Shown here piece after piece: positions 1-4,426 of a DNA stretch of 7,023 nucleotides. How positions within the stretch are numbered: position 1 is the first letter of the stretch; each line of letters starts with the position of its first letter. Under the pieces are notes generated by a model, which saw only the letters and a program-made list of their open reading frames with translations, did no database searches and was not told the DNA's origin. Where the stretch lies: assembly GCA_045589215.1 (NCBI GenBank), contig JAZNOQ010000090.1:1-7023 (forward strand), in the 5' to 3' direction. Source of the DNA: JAZNOQ01 sp045589215. GTDB lineage: Bacteria > Bacillota > Clostridia > Oscillospirales > CAG-272. The position numbers and the translations under genes are program-made.

Positions 1-1061
1 AACGCCATGGCTACGATCCGCCTTATCCCCGTGTTCGGCAGCAACGGGATCTGGTATTCCACCTGCGACGAGCCGACGTTCTTATAAACCGTCATCGGGC
101 TCGGGAAGGTGCCGTTCCAGCAATCGGTGGACGGAATGCGCAAGCCGCCTTCGGTGCCGAGAATGACGGTGTCACCGGGCGTGTTGATGTTCATTGCCCA
201 CGAAATACGGAAGTCGAGGACAATGCCCTCCTTCGCGCCGTATTTACCGGGCTCAAGGCGAACGAATGCCGCGCCGAAGTCATCAACCGAGAACTTCTTT
301 GCGTATTCTGCTCTCTTGCTTGCCTTATAGCCGCAGTAGTTCGGATCCGTGCCGAGATAAGCCGACTTGTAGCCCGAAACGGTCTTCGGCATCGGATAAC
401 CGATCGCGTTCAGGACCATATCGAGCGAGTAGCAGCCGATGTCACCAAGTGCGCCGATGCCCGCGGTCTCGTCCTCAATGAAGGTCGTGCCGTAGGGAGT
501 CGGAATGCCGCGACGGCGTCCGCCGCCCGTCTGAATGTAGTAGATCTCGCCAAGCTCGCCCGACTGAACGATCTTCTTGATCATCTTCATGTTCTCGTCA
601 AATCTCGGCTGGAAGCCAAGTGAAAGAACCTTGCCGCTTTCCTTCTCTGCCTTCATGACCTCGATCGCTTCGTCGAGGGTGACGGTGAAGGGCTTCTCAA
701 GAAGAACGTTTACGCCCTTCTTCAGCGCATAGATCGCAGGCTCTGCGTGCTGACGGTTGTAGGTGCAGATCGAAACCGCGTCAAGCTGAAGCGACTCGTC
801 ATCAAGAAGCTCCTTGTGGGACGCATAGTCGGTCTTTGCATTTTCGATGCCGTACTTCTCCATAAAGGCAGCTGCCTTGCCGGGGATCAGGTCTGCGCCT
901 GCCACGATCTCAACGTCGGGCTGATTCAGGTACGCCTTCATGTGGGAATTTGCGATCCATCCGCAACCGATGATCGCAACGCGCATCTTTCTGCTGGTGT
1001 CTACCGTGGTCTCTTCCTGGGCCGTAAAGGTGTTCAGCCCTTCCATGGACTTGTCTGCCAT
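1..1061 (-). CDS. Gfo/Idh/MocA-family oxidoreductase, C-terminus beyond the left edge
   Basis: Predicted cytosolic NAD(P)-dependent sugar or polyol dehydrogenase; 353 codons are visible and the end lies outside the window. An N-terminal Rossmann fold starts near residue 27 with the nucleotide-binding motif IGCGWIA (31-37). The family's EKP motif is at 122-124 (catalytic Lys123). The second catalytic motif, GDIGCYSLD (206-214), carries Tyr211 where many members have His. The Lys-Tyr spacing matches what I recall for glucose-fructose oxidoreductase and dihydrodiol-dehydrogenase-like members. The start at 1061 is chosen because GAGGT lies 7 nt upstream; it leaves a polar 25-residue tail before the Rossmann fold. 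The alternative Met26 has no good Shine-Dalgarno. The gene lies downstream of a sugar isomerase on the same strand, but a terminator separates them. The last 9-10 codons include ATA, AGG and CGG, unlike the rest, and may be out of frame (see findings). The family is secure; the substrate is unknown. Confidence 0.9.
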   Translation of the reverse strand, partial: MADKSMEGLNTFTAQEETTVDTSRKMRVAIIGCGWIANSHMKAYLNQPDVEIVAGADLIPGKAAAFMEKYGIENAKTDYASHKELLDDESLQLDAVSICTYNRQHAEPAIYALKKGVNVLLEKPFTVTLDEAIEVMKAEKESGKVLSLGFQPRFDENMKMIKKIVQSGELGEIYYIQTGGGRRRGIPTPYGTTFIEDETAGIGALGDIGCYSLDMVLNAIGYPMPKTVSGYKSAYLGTDPNYCGYKASKRAEYAKKFSVDDFGAAFVRLEPGKYGAKEGIVLDFRISWAMNINTPGDTVILGTEGGLRIPSTDCWNGTFPSPMTVYKNVGSSQVEYQIPLLPNTGIRRIVAMA

Positions 1062-1130
1062 TTTGATTACCTCTTTTCGTTTGTTTTTTCGCGGGAATGG
1101 AAACTTTTTGCAAATAGCTTTCCCTTCCCC

Positions 1131-1149
1131 GTACCCCTAAAAGGGGTGC
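1131..1149. repeat. Small GC hairpin in the oxidoreductase leader
   Basis: ACCCCT and AGGGGT (1133-1138 and 1142-1147) form a perfect 6-bp stem with an AAA loop, extendable by a wobble pair and a G-C pair. It lies about 70 nt upstream of the oxidoreductase start, in the spacer after the isomerase terminator. No U-run follows on either strand, so it is not a convincing terminator. It could be a leader stem or part of a dispersed intergenic element. I see no convincing promoter for the oxidoreductase in this spacer; a TTGAAA box exists on the minus strand but its -10 partner is poor. Confidence 0.4.
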
Positions 1150-1184
1150 AAGAACGACGTTTCAAGCCGCTCTGAAATTCGAGT

Positions 1185-1209
1185 AAAAAACCCTTCTCTT
1201 TGAGAAAAG
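1185..1209 (-). terminator. Intrinsic terminator downstream of the sugar isomerase gene
   Basis: Read on the minus strand, CTTTTCTC, loop AAA, GAGAAGGG forms an 8-bp stem including two G-U pairs, followed at once by six T residues (1185-1190). It lies about 70 nt after the isomerase stop codon and about 125 nt before the oxidoreductase start. It therefore probably ends or attenuates isomerase transcripts before the oxidoreductase. Confidence 0.7.
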
Positions 1210-1220
1210 TTTTTGAAAGT

Positions 1221-1250
1221 CTTGAAAACTTTTTTAAAAAAGTTTTCAAG
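1221..1250. repeat. Perfect 30-bp AT-rich palindrome
   Basis: The 30 bases are a perfect inverted repeat: each arm begins CTTGAAAAC from its outer end and the centre is TTTTTTAAAAAA. As RNA it would form a 13- to 15-bp hairpin on either strand. It sits between the GC hairpin at 1257-1273 and the terminator at 1185-1209, in the 3' region of the isomerase transcript. Related AAAAGTTTTT strings occur just beside it at 1205-1215. It could be part of a compound terminator, an mRNA-stabilising structure, or one copy of a dispersed palindromic intergenic repeat of the kind seen in Clostridia genomes. The sequence alone does not decide between these. Confidence 0.85.
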
Positions 1251-1256
1251 TGGGGC

Positions 1257-1273
1257 TCGGGGCAAAGCCCCGA
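1257..1273. repeat. GC-rich hairpin just after the isomerase stop codon
   Basis: TCGGGGC, loop AAA, GCCCCGA forms a perfect 7-bp stem beginning 6 nt after the isomerase stop on the minus strand. A second GGGGC (1252-1256, plus strand) could compete for the same GCCCC arm. No T-run follows directly on the minus strand; the first comes about 15 nt later, inside the 30-bp palindrome. It is probably a 3'-end protective stem or the first part of a compound terminator. Confidence 0.65.
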
Positions 1274-1279
1274 AAGGCA

Positions 1280-2098
1280 TTAGTACCCGATCGACTTCAG
1301 GTATTCACGGCTGCACGCGATGGCTTCCATCTGCGTTCTTCCTTGCGAGGGCTTATCCTGCTCAACAACGAGCCAGGCTGCGCCCGATTCCTCTGCCGCC
1401 TTCGTGATAGAGGGCATATCCTGCAGACCGTAACCAACGGGACGGAACTCGAAGTTGCCGGGGCGCTTCGGAGCGGGCTTGTTTTCGACGCCGATCAACT
1501 CATACATATCCTCGGATTTTTCACCGTAGAAGTCCTTGAGATGGACAACAGGGCATCTGCCTGCGTACTTTCTGACATAATCCGCCGGCACCTCGCCGCC
1601 GACGTTGACCCAGCAGGTATCAAGCTCGGTCTCAAGCAGATCTGCGGGAACCGACTCGTAGAGAACGTCGAGGCCGTATTTGCCATCGATCTTTGCAAAC
1701 TCGAAATCATGGTTGTGGTAAAGGAGCGTCATGCCGAGATCCTTTGCAACCTTACCGAGCATCTTTGCGCTCTCGATGATCTTAGACCAGTCACCGACTC
1801 CGGGGCGATACTCGGGACCTACGTGAGGAATGGCAACGAACTTGCAGCCGATCTCTGCATATTGCGAAAGAACGCCTACGGGATCCTCCATCATAGAGTT
1901 GTAAGGAACGTGTGCCGAAATCGGAACGAGACCGATCTCCTCGCACATTTTTTTGATGTCTGCGGGCGAGTTGCCGTACAGACCTGCGAATTCAACGCCG
2001 TCGTAACCGATCTCCTTGATCTTTTTCAGCGTTCCGTACAGATCATTTTTCGCGTCGTCGCGAACCGAATAGACCTGAACCGCGATTGGAAGTGCCAT
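1280..2098 (-). CDS. Sugar phosphate isomerase/epimerase (xylose-isomerase-like TIM barrel)
   Basis: A complete 272-residue protein, the usual length for the AP-endonuclease-2/xylose-isomerase-like TIM-barrel family of metal-dependent sugar isomerases, epimerases and dehydratases. Visible family features are the first strand IAVQVYSVR (5-13), GYDGVEFAG (31-39), SAHVPY (61-66), LLYHNHDFEF (125-134), ELDTCWV (158-164), VVHLKDF (184-190) and WLVVEQD (242-248). Probable metal ligands are Glu133, Asp160, His186 and Glu246. There is no signal peptide or membrane segment, so it should be cytosolic. The start is supported by GAGGAGG about 8 nt upstream of ATG. Its own promoter region (2126-2216), with three helically phased repeats, points to specific regulation. 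The downstream oxidoreductase suggests a joint role in oxidising and rearranging a sugar, inositol or keto-glycoside. That role is inferred from the pairing only; the exact reaction cannot be assigned. Confidence 0.93.
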   Translation of the reverse strand: MALPIAVQVYSVRDDAKNDLYGTLKKIKEIGYDGVEFAGLYGNSPADIKKMCEEIGLVPISAHVPYNSMMEDPVGVLSQYAEIGCKFVAIPHVGPEYRPGVGDWSKIIESAKMLGKVAKDLGMTLLYHNHDFEFAKIDGKYGLDVLYESVPADLLETELDTCWVNVGGEVPADYVRKYAGRCPVVHLKDFYGEKSEDMYELIGVENKPAPKRPGNFEFRPVGYGLQDMPSITKAAEESGAAWLVVEQDKPSQGRTQMEAIACSREYLKSIGY

Positions 2099-2125
2099 TT
2101 GCGTTTCCTCCTCAAATATAAGTGG

Positions 2126-2155
2126 ATTTTAAAATAAGCGTATCGTGAAATACAA
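2126..2155 (-). promoter_or_regulatory. Possible proximal promoter of the isomerase gene
   Basis: On the minus strand TTGTAT (2150-2155) and TAAAAT (2126-2131) are separated by 18 bp. The -10 matches five of six consensus positions; the -35 matches only TTG. Transcription would start about 20 nt before the ATG and give a very short leader containing only the Shine-Dalgarno. It is one of two candidates for this gene. Confidence 0.35.
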
Positions 2156-2159
2156 ATTC

Positions 2160-2188
2160 ATTTTAAGACAAATACTGCACAATTACAA
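2160..2188 (-). promoter_or_regulatory. Probable distal promoter of the isomerase gene
   Basis: On the minus strand TTGTAA (2183-2188) and TAAAAT (2160-2165) are separated by exactly 17 bp. The -35 matches four of six positions and the -10 five of six. Both boxes lie inside the direct repeats at 2160-2216, so a protein bound to those repeats would touch polymerase. This is my preferred promoter for the isomerase gene. Confidence 0.5.
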
Positions 2189-2221
2189 GACATTTATCGG
2201 CATTCTTGAGACAAATATTGC
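2160..2221. repeat. Three helically phased direct repeats, a candidate operator
   Basis: On the plus strand AAGACA at 2165, AAGACA at 2187 and GAGACA at 2208 are spaced 22 and 21 bp, two helical turns each. The outer copies extend to a 13-mer, AGACAAATA(C/T)TGC, at 2166-2178 and 2209-2221. The middle copy keeps the core but differs after it. They fill most of the 151-bp gap between the end of hisS and the isomerase start and overlap the likely promoter. Same-face spacing is typical of tandem binding by a transcription factor. No regulator gene is in the window. Confidence 0.55.
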
Positions 2222-2249
2222 TCTTGTCGGTGTTTGAAGCCCCTCAAAA

Positions 2250-3491
2250 TCAGCCGAGAGGTCTGATCTCGCCCTTCTCGGTCTCTCCGAGAACGTGGAA
2301 GCCGTTAAAGCCTGCCGCTTCAAGCTTTGAGAGAAGCTTGCCGAGCTTTTTCGGCTTTTCAAACAGTGAAACGTCGCACGTATTTCTGAATTCCTCTGCC
2401 GTGCGGACCGCCTCAAGCGCATTCCCGCCTTCGTAGATCACAGCGATCTTCTTCCGCGCGTCGGGGATCTTGTATCCCTTTTCGGTGAGGATCGAGAAGA
2501 TGCGTTCAAACCCGATCGAGAAGCCGACTGCGGGAACCGATTCACCGATAAACTTGCCGATCAGCTTGTCGTAGCGTCCGCCGCCCGCGACCGAGCCGCG
2601 GAAATCCGCCGAGGCGATCTCAAAGACCGTACCCGTGTAGTAGCCCTGACCGCGAATGAGGGTAGGATCGTATACAACGCGGTATTTACCGTCCGCAAGT
2701 GCCTCGGCAGAGCCGATGATATAGCGGAGACGGTCAGAGGAGTCCTTGTCGCCCGTCATTTCTTCTACCTTTTCGAGGGTGAACTCGCCCGCCGACAGAA
2801 ATTCCATCAGCTTGTCGATCGCAGAAGCCTCAGCGCCCTTTGCCTCAAGCTCCGCGCGCACACCGTCCGCGCCGATCTTGTCGAGCTTATCGATCGTGAT
2901 GCAGGTGCTGTCAAATGCCTCCTCCTCAAAGCCGCACGAAACGAGCAGGCTCCAGAGGATGCGGCGGTCATTGACCTTGACCGTGAAATTGTCGATACCG
3001 ATCGCGAGAAGTGCCTTTGCGGTGGTCGCGATCAGCTCGATCTCACAGTCGGGCGACTCGCTTCCGAGGATATCGATATCGCACTGCTGGAACTCGCGGA
3101 GTCTGCCCTTCTGCGGTCGCTCTGCTCTCCAGACGCGGTCGATCTGAATGCACTTCATCGGAAGCATCAGCTTTGCCTTATTGTTCGAATAGTAGCGGCA
3201 GAGCGGAAGCGTGAGGTCATAGCGCAGGCCGAGATCCGAGAGGTTCTTATAGTCCTGTGCCTCGATCGCTTCGGTGAACTTATCACCTCTCTTCAGGATC
3301 TTGAAGATGAGGTTCAGGTTCTCGCCGCCTTCGGATTTATCAAGATTCTCCGCGTCTTCGATCGCAGGCGTTGAGATCCGCGAGAAGCCCGCCGCGCGGT
3401 AAACGCCAAGAATGGTATTTTGCAGGTAATCCCTGAGGAGCATTTCCTCGGGAAGGTAATCGTTCGTACCCTTTACGGTTGTTGTTTTCAT
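2250..3491 (-). CDS. hisS: Histidyl-tRNA synthetase
   Basis: Cytosolic class II enzyme that charges tRNA-His using ATP; complete at 413 residues, close to the usual 420-430. Family markers in order are RYDLTLPLCRY (90-100), motif 2 with ERPQKGRLREFQQ (124-136), the histidine-specific peptide LIRGQGYYTGTVFE (278-291) with the catalytic Arg at 280, GGGRYDKLIG (303-312) and motif 3 AVGFSIGFERI (321-331). An anticodon-binding domain follows from about 346. Two points differ from textbook HisRS. The histidine peptide reads RGQGYYTGTVFE rather than RGLDYYTRTVFE. The segment GGENLNLIFKILKRGD (55-70) resembles the Bacteroidota-type subfamily more than the E. coli type. The C-terminus ends early after GEIRPLG. 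The start is supported by AAGGA upstream of ATG. It is divergent from the purine operon, driven by a consensus promoter, and no terminator is evident at its end. It is not HisZ, because the catalytic motifs are intact. Confidence 0.96.
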   Translation of the reverse strand: MKTTTVKGTNDYLPEEMLLRDYLQNTILGVYRAAGFSRISTPAIEDAENLDKSEGGENLNLIFKILKRGDKFTEAIEAQDYKNLSDLGLRYDLTLPLCRYYSNNKAKLMLPMKCIQIDRVWRAERPQKGRLREFQQCDIDILGSESPDCEIELIATTAKALLAIGIDNFTVKVNDRRILWSLLVSCGFEEEAFDSTCITIDKLDKIGADGVRAELEAKGAEASAIDKLMEFLSAGEFTLEKVEEMTGDKDSSDRLRYIIGSAEALADGKYRVVYDPTLIRGQGYYTGTVFEIASADFRGSVAGGGRYDKLIGKFIGESVPAVGFSIGFERIFSILTEKGYKIPDARKKIAVIYEGGNALEAVRTAEEFRNTCDVSLFEKPKKLGKLLSKLEAAGFNGFHVLGETEKGEIRPLG

Positions 3492-3545
3492 ATCCTTGTC
3501 CTTTAGCTGATTTTATTTTTGTGAAGATATTCTCATACATTTTAA

Positions 3546-3575
3546 ATGATACCACAAACCGTGAAGCCTTGTCAA
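3546..3575 (-). promoter_or_regulatory. hisS promoter, sigma-A type with extended -10
   Basis: On the minus strand a perfect TTGACA (3570-3575) and TATCAT (3546-3551) are 18 bp apart, and the -10 is preceded by TGG (extended -10). The predicted start near 3539 gives a leader of about 48 nt, too short for a T-box. I see no riboswitch or attenuator for hisS here. Confidence 0.8.
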
Positions 3576-3636
3576 GTCCCACAAACGAGAAAAGACAAAA
3601 ATGTCAAAAAAGCCGCCTTATCATCGAAAATATCTC

Positions 3637-3665
3637 TTGACTTTCCGCATAAGATATGTTAAACT
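3637..3665 (+). promoter_or_regulatory. Promoter of the ZTP riboswitch-purE transcript
   Basis: TTGACT (3637-3642) and TAAACT (3660-3665) are separated by 17 bp. TGT just before the -10 makes it an extended -10 element. The predicted start near 3672 lies just upstream of the P1 strand of the riboswitch, as expected. It diverges from the hisS promoter with about 60 bp between the two -35 boxes; that spacer contains a small dyad, GACA-AAAA-TGTC (3594-3605), that could be a weak operator. Confidence 0.75.
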
Positions 3666-3684
3666 TATATAGTAAAGTAGAACC

Positions 3685-3767
3685 TTTCGCAACTGACGGA
3701 AATACGGAGCACCGTATGTGATGCAAACACAATGAAACGAAAGGCATAGTCGTCGACCGTCTGGGCA
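3685..3767 (+). promoter_or_regulatory. ZTP (pfl-motif) riboswitch aptamer upstream of purE
   Basis: RNA sensor for the purine intermediate ZMP and its triphosphate ZTP, which accumulate when 10-formyl-tetrahydrofolate is short. Parts in order: P1 UUU(C)GCA (3685-3691) pairs with UGCAAA (3722-3727); the joining segment ACUGACGG (3692-3699) matches the conserved ACUGGCG; P2 is AUACGG, loop AGCA, CCGUAU (3702-3717); GUGA (3718-3721) stands where GGAG-type bases are usual. After a 24-nt linker comes the 3' domain, GUCGACCGUCUGGGCA (3752-3767), against the family's CCGCCUGGGCA. GACGG (3695-3699) can pair with CCGUC (3757-3761), the known pseudoknot; the change from GGCG/CGCC to GACGG/CCGUC keeps pairing on both sides. 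The short P3 is GUC/GGC. An overlapping terminator and purine genes downstream fit an on-switch. The least canonical part is GUGA. Confidence 0.85.
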
Positions 3768-3834
3768 ATCCCGCACTGCTGAGTAGAACACAGAGCCTCA
3801 TTGTGTCTATGCGTCGTGGGAATGCCTCTTTTTT
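3764..3834 (+). terminator. Riboswitch-controlled intrinsic terminator before purE
   Basis: The 5' arm GGCA-A-UCCC (3764-3772) pairs with GGGA-A-UGCC (3818-3826) through one A-A mismatch, followed by UCUUUUUU (3827-3834). The apical part is a second stem: GUAG plus ACACA (3783-3792) against UGUGU plus CUAU (3802-3810), with a bulged A. The 5' arm begins inside the aptamer's conserved UGGGCA end, so a ligand-stabilised P3 and pseudoknot would block the hairpin and allow read-through into purE. This overlap is the expected mechanism for ZTP riboswitches. Confidence 0.8.
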
Positions 3835-3896
3835 CGTTTTCTGACAGTTCTCTGCACGGCTTCTACTGATTTTAGGCTTGAAAGGAAATATTAGCG

Positions 3897-4391
3897 ATGA
3901 AAAAAGTTGCGATCATTATGGGAAGCGACAGCGATCTGCCCATTGTTGAAAAGGCGATCAACGTCCTGAAAGAATACGAGGTTCCCTTCTCGGTGCACGT
4001 TTATTCGGCACACAGGACCCCCGATGAGGCGGCAGCCTTCGCTGACTCCGCGCAAAAGAACGGATACGGCGTGATGATCGCCGCTGCGGGAATGGCAGCA
4101 CACCTTGCAGGCGCGATCGCCGCAAGAACGACGCTCCCCGTCATCGGTATTCCCGTAAAATCCGCATGTCTTGACGGTGTAGATGCACTTTATTCCACGG
4201 TCATGATGCCCTCGGGCATGCCCGTTGCGACCGTTGCGATCAACGGTGCCGCAAACGCCGCCCTCCTGGCGGTGCAGATCCTCGCGCTTTCCGAGCCGAT
4301 CCTCGCGGACAAGCTCATCGCGGCAAGAGCCGCAGGCAAAGCAAAGGTGCTTGAAAAGAACGCGGCGATTGAAGCGAAATACAACGACTGA
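3897..4391 (+). CDS. purE: 5-(carboxyamino)imidazole ribonucleotide mutase, PurE
   Basis: De novo purine enzyme that moves the carboxyl group of N5-CAIR to give CAIR; cytosolic, normally an octamer. The 164-residue length fits the bacterial family. Visible motifs are GSDSDLP (9-15) for the phosphate site, YSAHRTPD (36-43) with the catalytic His39, AAAGMAAHLAG (62-72) and LPVIGIPVK (80-88). The AAHLAG and MMPSGMPVATVAI segments look like class I PurE (mutase, partnered by PurK) rather than class II AIR carboxylase, but no purK is in the window. The start ATG has AAAGGA about 10 nt upstream. It is the first gene after the ZTP riboswitch and terminator and 35 bp ahead of the PurF-like gene, so it heads the operon. 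Confidence 0.96.
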   Translation: MKKVAIIMGSDSDLPIVEKAINVLKEYEVPFSVHVYSAHRTPDEAAAFADSAQKNGYGVMIAAAGMAAHLAGAIAARTTLPVIGIPVKSACLDGVDALYSTVMMPSGMPVATVAINGAANAALLAVQILALSEPILADKLIAARAAGKAKVLEKNAAIEAKYND

Positions 4392-4426
4392 ACCCCTTTA
4401 GATCATCAGAAAGGCACGGTACCATA

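Noticed and set aside
1250..2137. Long plus-strand open frame of 295 codons opposite the sugar isomerase
   Set aside because: It is an antisense shadow. The minus-strand frame has clear family motifs and an ideal Shine-Dalgarno; the plus-strand protein has no recognisable domain.
3492..3540. T-box or riboswitch for hisS
   Set aside because: The leader from the predicted start is only about 48 nt and has no T-box sequence or long hairpin.
3672..3770. Guanine/adenine-type purine riboswitch before purE
   Set aside because: The conserved loop and junction bases of that class are absent; the ACUGACGG and UCUGGGCA elements fit the ZTP class instead.
3604..3801. Small minus-strand open frame across the riboswitch region
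   Set aside because: It lies over the promoter, aptamer and terminator, whose RNA structure explains the sequence; the peptide has no supporting features.
3891..4103. Minus-strand open frame opposite the purE start
   Set aside because: Antisense shadow of conserved PurE motifs.
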